From: Hydrangea macrophylla
Taxonomy: Eukaryota; Streptophyta; Magnoliopsida; Cornales; Hydrangeaceae
Assembly: GCA_033977485.1 (NCBI GenBank)
Contig: CM066982.1
Location: forward strand, 36,248,218 to 36,312,217
Direction of reading: 5' to 3'
DNA length: 64,000 nucleotides
Part shown: positions 26,166 to 37,400 of the stretch, piece after piece
Layout: each line of letters begins with the position of its first letter
How positions within the stretch are numbered: the first letter of the stretch is position 1
The notes under the pieces: model-generated
Told to the model about the DNA's origin: nothing
What the model saw: only the letters and a program-made list of their open reading frames with translations
The model's database searches: none
Position numbers and translations under genes: made by a program

Positions 26166-26227
26166 TGTTCTCTCTTTCTCTCAAGAATCTATGAAAAACA
26201 GGCCCTAAGGCCAAGAATGAATGCATA

Positions 26228-26399
26228 TCTATACTTATATATAAAGAGAAAGGGAGGGGTACCAAAAAGTATTTAACCTACTTCAATAATTACAATAAAA
26301 CCTACTCAATTTGTTAATTAAAATACTTTCATAGTGGCACTAAAATGTCATTTCAAAAAATTACAAAAAAAAACTTCTCCTAACTACCCACCCCACTAG
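26228..26399 (+). mobile_element. 172-bp Helitron-like insertion in the LTR-B' TATA region
   Basis: It starts TCTATACTTATATA after a host A (26227) and ends CCACTAG before a host T (26400): TC and CTRR termini and A|T insertion, as in Helitrons. The start shares AGAAAGGGAGGGGTACC-type text with the Helitron at 58383-58647. No clear 3' hairpin is visible, which lowers confidence. Confidence 0.55.
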
Positions 26400-26467
26400 T
26401 ACATATAATTTGAGAGTGCCATATGTCAATCCACGAATCAAAGTTGAAGACCTATCTCTGCAGGTGA

Positions 26468-26658
26468 CAATCGATTGGGCTCAGTGGCAATCGATTGGTA
26501 TCTGATCTTTCAAGGCAATCGATTGGAACAAAGTGCAATCAATTGGTGCAGTGCCATGTAATGAATTCAGGTCGGCAACATGATATTGATTGGAAAAGAT
26601 GTCAATCGATTGCTATATAAAAAGTGGCAATCGATTGGGATAACATGTCAATCGATTG
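26468..26658 (-). promoter_or_regulatory. CAATCGATTG array in LTR-B' (upstream array)
   Basis: Eight sites start at 26468, 26488, 26516, 26536, 26583, 26603, 26628 and 26649. Read in LTR direction the spacings are 21, 25, 20, 47, 20, 28, 20. LTR-B shows 20, 25, 19, 49, 19, 28, 20. Confidence 0.75.
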
Positions 26659-27027
26659 GGACACAAAATTAACCAAAGGAAAAGTAAAGGTCATACAGGT
26701 ATACATGAATTAGTATAAAGTCTTATTCAATAATATATGCTCCAAAATATAGGGTATTACAATATAAGTAGATATAAAAAAAATTGCCTTTGGAGCAACC
26801 CCTGACCAAAATTTTTGGCTCTGCCTCTGATGACCGTAGGCAATTCATTGATCCACATTACACCTTTTTTCCTATGTGTACGTTTGTGTATCTTTTCCTT
26901 ATTCATTTATTTGATTGTTACGCTTTCGCAACATCAGTCACTAAACAGTTTTTTATAGAAATGGACATCTCTAGCTTCAGTCAAAATTTCAGTTGGCACA
27001 TGACCAAATTCTTCCATGAGATGATCA

Positions 27028-27702
27028 TGTTGGAGTTAATTTCGATTAAGGTAAATTCAGAATTAATTATTTCTTAATTTTATGTGGTTCATATAAAAAT
27101 CTAGTTCTAATTAAGATATAATTGGGTAAGTCATTACTATTGGTTAGGATTGTGGGGATTAGTTTTCTAACTAAAGTCTACTATGATGGAAGGTAGAAAT
27201 TAAAGGACTTCTATTAAAAATTGGGTCATTTCACTCCCTATAAATAAGTAGGAAGCTCTATCATAAACCTACTACTGTACATGTGAATACACAAAATACA
27301 CATTATGAATTAAGGGTACATTGGGCAAGAGAGGGAGAAACCCAAAGTTCCAAGTTCACCTTTTATTTTTCGGCCCCAGGCAAATTTGATCGGAATTAGA
27401 TGAAATTTTTACACAACATTCTTGACATCGAGACAAAGTTGCTGTATATATATAAAAAAAAAAAGGTCAATCGGAAATCGTTAAGTTCGTCTGACATGCA
27501 CAACTTTATCGAAATAAGGTGTTCAAGGTTTTCCGCACTCAAATATTTTAACGGGTCAAGGTATGTATTTCTGATTAATTATATTACACAATATTATGTG
27601 AGACCATGAAAATTTAAGATCCTTAAAATAACATTGTAGGTGTGTTAGATCTATGATGGTCTCATGTTTTATGCATATTATTTTGGTCGTGAATTTCTAA
27701 CA
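27028..27702 (+). repeat. 5' LTR of a copia-type remnant
   Basis: It begins TGTTGGAGTT and ends ATTTCTAACA, with a TATA box at 27239-27246. It is followed after two bases by TGGTATCAGAGC (27705-27716), an initiator-Met PBS. No gag-pol or 3' LTR follows, so the element is truncated. Confidence 0.6.
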
Positions 27703-29066
27703 TGTGGTATCAGAGCAAGTGTTTATGATCTCGTGATTCTCCGTTAATGTTACTGTCTATAATCGAAATCTTTAGAGGGCCCAAATTTCTTTAAGATAAA
27801 ACAGTTTTATAACTGTCTTCGACTGTTTATGAAAAAGTCGACTTTCTCAGAATTTTATTGATTACATTACTTTCAACTTTATATTTTGAGATCTAAGTTT
27901 TAATTAAATTATCTTTTATTCCTTTCGGAAAGCAATTGTTACTCTTGTCTTTAAGTTGGTGTTTTATTTATAGGGGCAAAAGTCAGAGGTTGACGAAATC
28001 CCATCCTTATCAGGTTATTAAGCAAAAATATTTCAACTTGTTTCCATTTTCATTGGGTTGCTCTATCTCTTTGTTTTATTTGTTTCTCTATTTAAAGCTA
28101 AATAACAAGCGCGAATGCTATAATATACACTTCTGTTTGCTATATTTTGTGGTTTTGGCGTGCCAAAGTCTTGTGAGATAGACCAAAACTTATAAAAAAA
28201 TAAAATTTTCTAAAACTACTTATGTGAGTGATACACAAGGTTTCATAATCTAACTTCTAAGAGGCATTGTAAAATGTAAGTAGGAAAGTACCCTCAGCTA
28301 AATGTCCCTAGACAGTGTTGAAGCACAGTTGTCTAGCAAGTGAGGAAAAGAAATAAAAGGAATTAAATAAAAAGTATATTTTATTTAATTAAAAGAAAAG
28401 ATATTACAAGAAGTAATGTAAAAAGCTAAGAAAATAAAAAGAATGCTTTCATTTGCCTAAGAACTAAGAATGCATTGTTGAATGCTGTTTGAAAAGGCTT
28501 TCATTTGCCTTATTTATAGCCGCTTGGCTGGTCCTCGGGATAAGGCAAGAAAAATCCGCAATGATAATCTGGTAAAAAGTATCAAATTTATCTCCATAAT
28601 TTGCTCTTGACTTCCATATCTTGGAAAAAATATATATACACATCTTGAATATGGTCTAAATTGAGACTTGATTCGATTGACTTTACATGCAAGCAAAGAT
28701 ATACTTCCATAATATTTTGTTATTATCTCTCCGAATTTATCTTGATAATCTTTCCAAAATATTGATAATATCTTGATAATATATAGAAATATTTTCACAT
28801 GGAGAGTTTGTAGGAATAATTACTTCCCAAAAGTGCCCAAACATAATCTGAATAGCCAACTAAGAAAGTGCCCAAACATATCTGAATAGCCAAATATATG
28901 TGTTTCAGTACACAAACAAGGTATCTTCAGCGTATGCTACCTTGTTGATTTAATAGAGAAAGGGCTTGTCATTTCACTCTTTGTTGTGGATTGTCCGGCC
29001 GGCCAAACGGATAAAAATAAATAAAAACTCATTTTCAATTTAGACACAACTTGTTTGTGTTTAAAT
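27703..29066. other. Truncated leader and unassigned AT-rich DNA
   Basis: The PBS at 27705-27716 is followed by AT-rich sequence without a recognisable coding domain. Around 28500-28530 the minus strand has GGCTATAAATAAGGC, a TATA-like site, and a phrase containing GTGCCCAAACATA recurs at 28833 and 28868. A second LTR relic is possible but not shown. The 94-residue frame at 28514-28798 is unrecognised. Confidence 0.4.
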
Positions 29067-29478
29067 TGTTAGAATGCGTGATCCAATCCATATGTGAGGC
29101 AAAATACATGTTGTTAATTCAGTCTACCGGTGACCTAAGCTTCCGGTCCAACAATGAGCCGGTGTAATTTTGTCATTTAAGTTAACAATCCAAAAGGGCC
29201 ATTATAGGAGAAGGTTATAAATGTTAAGACTCTTTGGTTGCGCCATACACTACACCCACATCTCCATTCGGAATACTCATGTTCGTGACTCTGATACTAT
29301 GTTAGAATACTTGATTAAGTCCACATGCGAGGTTGCTTGCCTTTGGTCTATCTACCAGCCCACAATAAGCCTAAATTTCCAGTTCAGTGGCTAAGCTTCC
29401 AGTGGCACGCTTGTACGGTTTTGTTATCTTAGGTTCCAACCCAAATGCCCTCACAATGGAAAAGTCATTGCTCAGACT
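29067..29478 (-). mobile_element. TRIM-like miniature LTR element candidate
   Basis: Two diverged direct repeats start TGTTAGAATGCG (29067) and TGTTAGAATACT (29300) and share phrases such as CTAAGCTTCC. Between them the minus strand reads TAGTATCAGAGTC (29299 to 29287), one base from the Met-tRNA PBS. The internal part is only about 55 bp. The outer end near 29478 is a guess based on equal repeat length. Confidence 0.4.
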
Positions 29479-29849
29479 TAGGCCTAGTTTGGCCCCCATT
29501 TTGGGCGCTTTTTCTTTTCTTTTTTTTTTTTTTTTCTTTTTGAAAACACAATTTTATGTATATTTATTTGGTAACTAGTTTATGAGCTTTGTAAAAATTC
29601 AATTGGGGGGAGCTTTTGAAAGCTCTAGAATGGAGCTTTTAAAAGATCAAGGTTTCTTTTCGGTTTCATAATGTTTTTTTGAAGAGTAATGTGTCACTTG
29701 TACAAAATTATCAAACAACTTAATAATAAATTTTATAAGCTATTTTTAAAATGTCACGTGGGTGCTAAACTAAGCATTAAACGACAAACTCTTCTAACAT
29801 TCGCTACCAATGTGAAATAGGATTGCTCTCTAAGCAATATTGCATAAAA
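29479..29849. other. Unassigned DNA with T-run
   Basis: Contains a polypyrimidine/T run at about 29510-29540 and AT-rich sequence; no gene seen. Confidence 0.5.
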
Positions 29850-29851
29850 CA

Positions 29852-30012
29852 ATTAGTGCTAGGGGTACACCCAAAAAGCATTCACACCGTGAGATGTACT
29901 ATTGAGAATAGACTGACAGTGGACCCCGCAGTCTCTATCTCTCTTCTCATAAATCCACCTCAAAGTGTGAATATTTTTTAGGTGTAGATGAGTGTGACTC
30001 AAACATTACTCT
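29852..30012. mobile_element. MITE candidate with imperfect terminal repeats
   Basis: The left end contains TACACCCAAAAAGCATTCAC. The right end read in reverse contains TACACCTAAAAAATATTCAC within a tract ending GAGTAATG. The GAGTAATG end also appears in the MITE at 58188. The target duplication is not resolved. Confidence 0.4.
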
Positions 30013-30838
30013 ATTGCATATATATATATATATATATGCCAATAAACAACAATGAATCTAGACTTAAATTCGAGCTAGCTCTTACACCAACGTCAGCCAC
30101 AACAATGCAAAAAAAGTTAATGTATAAATTGAGTAATGTTGTCCATGATGACATGCTAGCCTCGTAACTAACTAGAACTTGTTTTTTGCTTTTGAATCTC
30201 ACTTATTATAAAACACTTGGCTTCTTAGAGTTATGTATAGTCATTCATGACATGGACTTTTTTTCTATTTTTTTTTTGGTGTTTTGTTAACATTTTTTCT
30301 TCATGAATCGTTGTGCATGCTTACAATAAGAAAGATTAAATTAAAGAAAGGCGGTAGTACTCTTCTTAAACATTGGACTAAAACAATTAAAAGGTCAACT
30401 TAATTTGGCTATGGCAATGAAATGAAAATGAACTGTGTGAAGCTTTTTAAATATGAAAAATATGCTTGTTCTTGTACTTTGGTTCTCCCTGGTCTGTTGG
30501 AGGAACATGAAGTAGAAGAGTAATGAAAGGTTTACAAAAATAAATAAATGCATCTTGTGATCGTGCCACAATTAGAGGAAAGTTGTACATAAGGTAGTTA
30601 ATTGCAATTGATCACAAAGCATACATACATTGTATATGTATACACTAGCGTTGACCTGTGTTATGCAGGGATTATTAATTTTTTTCAAAAAATTAATTAC
30701 TAATTTGTCAGCCTCCAGAAAGTATACCAAAAAGATAGAATTTTATCGAAATAAGTTGTTATGTCTCGTTATATGGAAAGGACTGTATTTTTTACCGTAA
30801 AAAATTGTTTAAAAAAGTACGATGAATTGTCTACCTCG
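30013..30838. other. Unassigned AT-rich DNA
   Basis: A (TA)n run at about 30018-30036, then AT-rich sequence without a supported gene. Confidence 0.5.
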
Positions 30839-31939
30839 TGGTCATCACAGTGATGCATGCGCACAACAGTGTAAGGAAGTGAAGGCGGAATATCAGAAGC
30901 CTCCAGGACTTCTACAACCGTTACCAGTTCTCGGATGAAAGTGGGAACATATAACTATGGACTTCTTGGTAGGATTGCCAAGATCTCATCAAAACCACGA
31001 TACTATTTGGGTAGTTGTGGATCGACTTACCAAATCGGCACATTTAATAGCTTATAGTATGTCGTACGCGGTCAAGCGTCTGAGCCGGATATATATACAA
31101 CAAGTCGTGCGACTGCACGGTGTACCTGTCTTTATCGTATCTGACCGTGATTCGAGATTTGCTACAGAGTTCTGGAAGAGTCTATAAATAGCTATGGGGA
31201 CGTCATTGAACTTAAGCACATCCTTTCATCCACAAACTAATGAACAGACTGAATAAGTCAACCAGATGATGGAGGACATGTTTTGAGCATGTGTTATTGA
31301 TTTCGAGAGCTCATGGGAGACTCACCTACCGCTAATAGAATTCGCATACAATAACAACCACCATTCAAGTATAGGAATGGCATCCTTCGAGGCATTATAT
31401 GGAAGACCGTGTCGATCGCCTTTGTGTTGGGCAGAGGTTGAGACAATCAATTGCTTGGACCAGAGTTAGTTCGAGAAACTAATGAGAAGATCCAGATCAT
31501 AAAAGAAAGGATGCGAACGGCATAAAGTAGACACAAGAATTACGTTATTGATAAACGTCGTAGAAGTTTGGAATTCAGTGTTGGGGATCATGTGTTACTC
31601 AAAGTATCTCCAATACAAGGAATTGTCAGATTTGGACAGAAGAGACAAAAGATAGCACCGCATTTCATTGGACCGTTTGAGATTGTCGAATGTGTAGGAA
31701 AGGTTGCCTTTAGACTCGCGTTACCACCTAAGATGTCTGGAGTACACAACGTGTTTCATGTCAGCGTGATAAGAAGGTGTGCTCACAATCCAAATCACGA
31801 GATCAACTTTGAAGACATCGAGGTTAACGACAATGCGTCATTTTATGAAGGACCAGTGCGAATCCTGGATCGAGGAGTTAAGAAGCTGAGGAACAAGGAA
31901 ATTCTCGTTGGTAAAGATCTAGTGGAAGTTTCACGATGA
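30839..31939 (+). pseudogene. Ty3/gypsy integrase remnant (element B)
   Basis: 5'-truncated gypsy pol. It starts within the integrase zinc-finger/linker region and runs through the core (MDFLVGLPRSHQNHDTIW at 30957 on, IVSDRDSRF near 31133) to the integrase C-terminal segment at 31568-31939 (FSVGDHVLLKVSP). Stops and shifts near 31186, 31255 and 31440 break it. It leads into a polypurine tract (32043-32054) and LTR-B. Gag, protease, RT and RNase H are absent. It is close to element A in domain sequence and probably of the same broad lineage. Confidence 0.88.
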
Positions 31940-32054
31940 ATGAGAAGCTTCATGGGAGTTGGAATATGAGATGCTCGTGTGAGAAGTATCCAGAGTTGTT
32001 CAACGACGTTTAGTTCGGATTTCGGGGATGAAATCTTCATTTGGTGGGGGATGA

Positions 32055-32405
32055 TGTAATACCCTGTAATTTCTTTGTACTCCTGTATTTATGTATATAT
32101 AAATAAAACCCTTTATTTGATTTCTTATCTTTGTTGAAATTCTGGTCCCAATCGATTGGCTTGTATACGAATCGATTGCCATCTTTTGAATACCAATCGA
32201 TTGACACCTTTCCAATCGATTAGAATGCTGCACACCTGAAATTCATTACGTGGCACTATCCCAATCGATTGCCATAGATCCTATCGATTGCCATCAAATA
32301 TCTGTGCCCAATCGATTGCAACTGGTACCAATCGATTGGCACCAGCAGAGACAAGTTTTCTTCCTTGCTTCGTGTTTTGACGTGTGGCACTCTCATTTCT
32401 CTATA
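32055..32405 (+). repeat. LTR-B of gypsy element B, first part
   Basis: Starts TGTAATACCCTG after GGTGGGGGATGA. It holds the upstream CAATCGATTG array and is interrupted at its TATA box by the Helitron at 32406. It resumes at 48694; total LTR about 2.45 kb. Confidence 0.85.
32149..32338 (+). promoter_or_regulatory. CAATCGATTG array upstream of LTR-B TATA
   Basis: Eight sites start at 32149, 32169, 32194, 32213, 32262, 32281, 32309 and 32329 (some one base off). The last site ends 67 bp before the Helitron insertion point in the TATA box. Confidence 0.75.
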
Positions 32406-32619
32406 TCTACTACTATATTATAAGAATACAGGCCACAATTAAGCTAGCGTGTCAAATTTTTTTAACTTCAATTTTTGCCCCTTGTTTTATTGCTTAGCTC
32501 CTCATATTACCGTACTTTGTAGATAAATTTACACTGCGCAGCCATTCCTGCAGACCTCAATTATCCTAAGAATTGCTGGACACAACGCCACATATGTACT
32601 GTACCATATACACGCGTCG

Positions 32620-32846
32620 TTCATGGGCTCATTTACAAGTTGATTCATGTTTTCTCTTTCTCCCATATCGACACCGATCTTTCTCTTTTTCCTTACTACC
32701 GAGTACCGATTTCTCTCTCCTCTCCCTCTGATCTCTCTTCAGCGATCTCTGGCTTTCTCATCATTTCTTTCTTCTTCGTCTTCTATTTCTACTTCATCTT
32801 CTTCGCTTTTGATTCCTGGAACCCTAATCTAATCTCTGCTCTATCT

Positions 32847-32881
<35 letters not shown>

Positions 32882-33724
32882 TTCACGACCGACCACGTCA
32901 CGACTCACATTCTACTTTCTCTCCTTCTTCCATGTAATTCTTTTTTCCAACACTTCTTCCACGTAGCGATCGACCATGGCGATTTGGTGACAGGTAAGGG
33001 TTTGTATAGTTTTTCCTTCTCTCCTTCTTCTCCTATTTTTCTATCAATTTCTATGTGTGTGTATTTTATGGAGGCCAGAAAGTTGCAAAGTAGAAATCTA
33101 GGGTTTCATTTGGTCCCCTTCTGATGTTTTAAAGTGGTTTTTCTTGAAATATCAGTTCAATTTTGGGCCTGTACTTCAGTTTTTAAGATTTTGTGTGCTA
33201 ATTGGGGTTTATTCTCAGGTAATGGTGATGGATTTGCGGAGCATTTAACACTTCCTTGCATCCACGTACTGAGTTGTTCAGATAAAAGGCATGTAAGGCA
33301 TGTTTTGTGAAAACTCTAATTTTCTGCTTTATCTTTATCTACCCCATACTGGCTTGTTAAGATCTTGAGCAAGATCTTTATCTTCTTCTTTTGCCGGCGG
33401 AGTCACCATAAGAAACAGGTTTTGTCTTCCTCAGTTCAATATCGGTTGTATAAAGCTTTTAATTTTTTTTAGTTAAGATTTCTTTGATTACTACAAACAT
33501 TATCTTTTCATTCAGGGACTCCATATTTGGAGTAGTGCTTAATGATTTTGTCTTCTCACTTCAGCTTGTATTTAGGAAAAAGTTGGGTTAGATGTTGCTG
33601 TAGCACAGCATTTGATGGATTCTCTTCACTTAGAATCCCATTTTCCATTTATTTCTAAAAGTGTTTCCAAACTTGGTGATTGACACTAACCCAAGATGTA
33701 CACTCTCTCCTTTCAAGTTATTCA
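32620..33724 (+). other. Captured transcript-like sequence in Helitron, left part
   Basis: A pyrimidine-rich, 5'-UTR-like stretch with (CT)n at about 32850-32878. A possible splice donor follows (GACAGGTAAGG near 32992), then TTCTCAGG-type acceptor-like text near 33216. It reads like the promoter and first exons of a plant gene, but I recognise no protein. Confidence 0.4.
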
Positions 33725-33729
33725 TTAAC
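33725..33729 (+). other. Target site duplication of Tat element (left)
   Basis: TTAAC, repeated at 45993-45997 on the other side of the element. Confidence 0.9.
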
Positions 33730-34356
33730 TGATATGTCCAGAAATATTTTGTAGCGGTCTAACTGCCACGTGGTCAGTTAGTAGCCCGGGAAATCCGGAT
33801 TTGGATCGAAGAGCCCACGCTCCTGAGATATCCAGCTGTTGCTGTCCGGGATACCCGGCAGCTCAGGTACCAGGAGTGATGAGGCCCCCGGAGGCGCGGC
33901 GTGAATCATGCTTCCTACAGTTTCCTTGTACGGCTGCAACTCTATTAAGGAAGAATCAGTGGTTTCCTAAACTACTTAGGAAACTCTCCAAACATTGTGC
34001 AAATCTATTGTGATTAGATTAGGCTTCCTAATCCAATAAACTTACCATGTAAGGGTGGACTCTTTCATCTATAAAAGAGCCCACCTGCCCTCTCGAAGGG
34101 GATCCGAATATCAATTCTCTAAGCATACCAGCACATATTAGAGAACTCACCACTATACACGCATACACCCGGCTGGTATTACTGGGAGTGCTGCCCACCT
34201 TGTCAGCTCACCAGGCCCGCCGGTGATCTGCTAGTGAGAAGCGCACAGACGCAACCGTGGACGTAGGTCACCTCATTAACGGGGCCGAACCACATACAAA
34301 TCTTCTGTGATTTTATTTTCTTCCCAAGTTGTTCTTACCAATTTTCGGCATCATCA
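33730..34356 (+). repeat. 5' LTR of Tat element
   Basis: 627 bp, TGATATGTCC...GGCATCATCA. TATA box TATAAAAG at 34070-34077. Confidence 0.95.
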
Positions 34357-34378
34357 GTTTGGCGCCGTCTATGGGAAA
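34357..34378 (+). other. Primer-binding site of Tat element
   Basis: TTTGGCGCCGTCTATGGG lies just after the LTR. The first nine or so bases from TGGCGCCGT match the complement of the plant tRNA-Asp 3' end, as in other Tat/Athila elements. The rest diverges. Confidence 0.6.
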
Positions 34379-34420
34379 CGACACAGTTTCCTCGTCAACA
34401 AAAATCTTTGACTGATCAAC

Positions 34421-37400
34421 ATGCCGAAGAAGAAGGGCAAGACGACTGCCGATTCAACCGGTCAGGAGGACCTACAGATCGAGACGCGGGCGACCTTCAT
34501 GACCTCCGAGCAGGTCACAGCGGCGCTGGAGCGGCTCTTGGAGGGCCAGCTCCGGACACAACAGCAAATAGAGGCGCTCATGGCCCAACATGAAAAAGTG
34601 GTCGAGGACCACGAGAAAGGCCCTTCGTCGGAAAAGCGGCCTGAAAAGAGCACTCCCAGTCATAGGGCCGCTCGGACGCACGGAAAAACCCGATCCGCTC
34701 CAGGGTCCCGACTAAACCGGGAAAGCCAGGCGGAGGGAGAACGTAGCCAGCCTACCAAGTGCCCGCAAGAAGAACCTCGGTACGTTCCTCGCCGAGCGCG
34801 CCGAGTGGAGGACGCCCGGATCCTCATTGAACGGCGGCGAGCCGCAAGGGGAGAAGCATCCGGACGAAAAGTCAAGGAATCGGTCGACGATCCGCCCGCC
34901 CTAAACCGGGATGATCTTAGGCACAGGCTATCCCGAACCCGCAGCCGAGTGCTATCCCCAAGGTCGACGCACTTCGAGGATGAAGCATCATCGTCCGACC
35001 CCACTTACCACTCAGATGCAGAGAGGAGGACCGGGCGCACTGACGTCAAAGCCCAGGTCGAGGAGTTGCAGCAGCAAATTGAGAGGCTGAACCGTAAATC
35101 CGGTCACGACCTCACAAACACGGAAACGGAGTCGCCCTACACCACCCGGGTGACACAGTTTCCCATTCCGCGAAAGTTCAAACCCCCGCACCTTAGCTCC
35201 TACGACGGCAAGGGGAGTCCAGTGGACCACATCCGCACCTATAAGGCGCAGATGGCACTGGTCACTACAACGGACGAGCTTCTATGCCTAGCGTTCCCCA
35301 GTACTCTAAAGGGATCACCCGCACAATGGTTCCATGCTCTGAAGCTGCGAACGGTTGACAACTTCAAAGCCCTCGGCAAACTCTTCATCAGCTAGTTTGT
35401 CGGGATGCTGGACCGATCGCAGCCAGACACCCAGCTACTAGCTGTCAAGCAGCAAAAGGGGGAATCTTTAAGGGAATACGTAGATCGTTTCAATCAGCTG
35501 AGGCTCTTAATTCGCAACCTCAATGAGACCGCCGCTATTATGGCTTTCTGCTCGGGAGTTCAGCACACCAAGGTGGCTACATCTTTTCATCGCGATCGAC
35601 CGGAAACCTTGGTGGAACTCTCAAAAAGAGTGGGAAAGTACATAGACACCGAAGAGTTCCTGAAGGCAAAGCGCGCCAGCCATGCGGGAGATGAATCCCC
35701 AAAAGCAAAGCGCAAACGCGAGGGATTCGAGAAGGGTCCGGGAAAGAAGCCAAAGCAAGATCAGAGAGAGGCTAGAGGCCAGCCCCCAACAGTTTTCACA
35801 CCTCTTTCCCGACCCATACATGAGGTGATGGCCGCTGCAGAGGCGCAGAGGCTGCTTCCGCAGCCTGCCAAGCTCAGAGCCCCTCCCGGCAAGAGGAACC
35901 GGGAGAAGTTTTGCCGTTATCACAGGGATCACGGCCATGAAACGGAGGATTGCTTCAAGTATAAGATAGCAATCGAGAAGCTGATCGAGCAGGGCCATCT
36001 TGCCGAGTTTGTAACAGCAGACAAACGACCCCGACAGGATGCCCGAGCTCCCGGTCAGCCCCCTCCACCGCTCGGCCACATTAACGTGATCTCCGGAGGA
36101 ACATCTGGCGGAGGTGATTCTCAGTCGGCACGGAAGAGGCATGCCCGAGCGGATGTATGGCAGGTCCAATCCACCGGCCCTTCACCAACTGACGTTTTGA
36201 CGTTCTCGTCCGACGACGTACAGGGCCTCCACTGCCCCCACGACGACCCGCTGGTAGTGACGCTGTCTATAGCTAACTATATGGTCCAACGGGTACTAGT
36301 CGACACGGGCAGTTCGTCCGACATAATGTTCACAACGGCATTCGACCAACTCGGGATTGACCGGGATCGGCGCCGGCCAGTTGCTACTCCCCTGGTCGGA
36401 TTCAACGGCTCCAGCACTCAACCACTCGGCACGATCGAACTCCCAGTCCTCATGGGGACCTATCCACAACAGGTTTCCATGCTCACCAATTTCGTGATAG
36501 TGGATGCCCCATCGGCCTACAACGTCATCCTCGGGAGGCCGACCCTCAACAGGGCCCGAGCAGTTGTCTCCACATACAGCTTGACCGTGAAGTTCCCGAC
36601 TCCCCAGGGACCTGGATGCTTGCGAGGAGACCAGACCACGGCTCGAAGTTGTTATGTTAGCTCGTTGCGCCGGGGGGCAATCACCGAGACACTGAACGTC
36701 CAAGAAATGGACCCCCGGGACCCGAGGGACGTGATAGGGCCTATGGAAGAATTAGAGCAGGTTGTGCTAGATCCGGAGCACCCGGATCGCACGATCAACG
36801 TAGGCGCATTGCTGGAGCCCGCCTTGAAAGAAAAGTTGATCCAGTTCCTGAACCAAAACCAGGATGTTTTCGCTTGGAGTCATGAGGACATGCCCGGGAT
36901 CGATCCCCGGGTAATGTCCCATTGTCTCAATGTCAGCCCAGACTGCCGTCCGGTAAAGCAGAAGTGAAGGGGCATGGCCCCCGAAAGACAAAGGGCTGTA
37001 AGTGAGGAGGTCGAGAAGCTCCTAAAAACTAACTCCATCCGGGAGGTCCACTACCCCGACTGGTTGGCCAATGTTGTCCTGGTCAAGAAGAGCAATGGCA
37101 AATGGAGGATGTGTGTGGACTTCACCGACCTCAACAAGGCCTGCCCCAAGGACTATTATCCGTTGCCCAGGATAGACCTCCTTGTCGATTCAACGGCAGG
37201 CCACTCACTCCTCTCGTTCATGGACGCCTACTCGGGGTACAATCAGATCAGCATGTACCCCGGGGATGAAGAGAAGACGGCGTTCATCACCGACCAAGGC
37301 ACGTACTGTTACAGAGTTATGCCCTTCGGCCTCAAGAATGCCGGGGCTACGTACCAACGCCTGGTCAACTTCATGTTCAGAGACCTCATCGGAAAGTCCA

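Larger units (their letters stand above)
26166..26761 (-). repeat. Gypsy LTR-B', 5' portion (minus orientation)
   Basis: On minus it starts TGTAATACCCTA at 26761, matching LTR-B (TGTAATACCCTG). It carries the upstream palindrome array (26468-26658), then GGCACTCTCA as in LTR-B, a small Helitron in the TATA region, and text resembling the start of the LTR-B transcript. No polypurine tract precedes the start, so it is a solo or 5' LTR. Confidence 0.75.

Noticed and set aside
32406..33724. KRP N-terminal exons in the left part of the Helitron
   Set aside because: I found no KRP N-terminal motif there; the left part may come from a different gene.
33801..34013. 70-codon frame in the Tat 5' LTR
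   Set aside because: GC-rich chance frame inside the LTR; the 3' LTR copy carries substitutions without sign of coding constraint.
35621..36703. Minus-strand frames of 135-182 codons opposite Tat gag/protease
   Set aside because: No family motif, no promoter, and they overlap a better supported sense frame; unlike genes A and B they lie within gag-pol.
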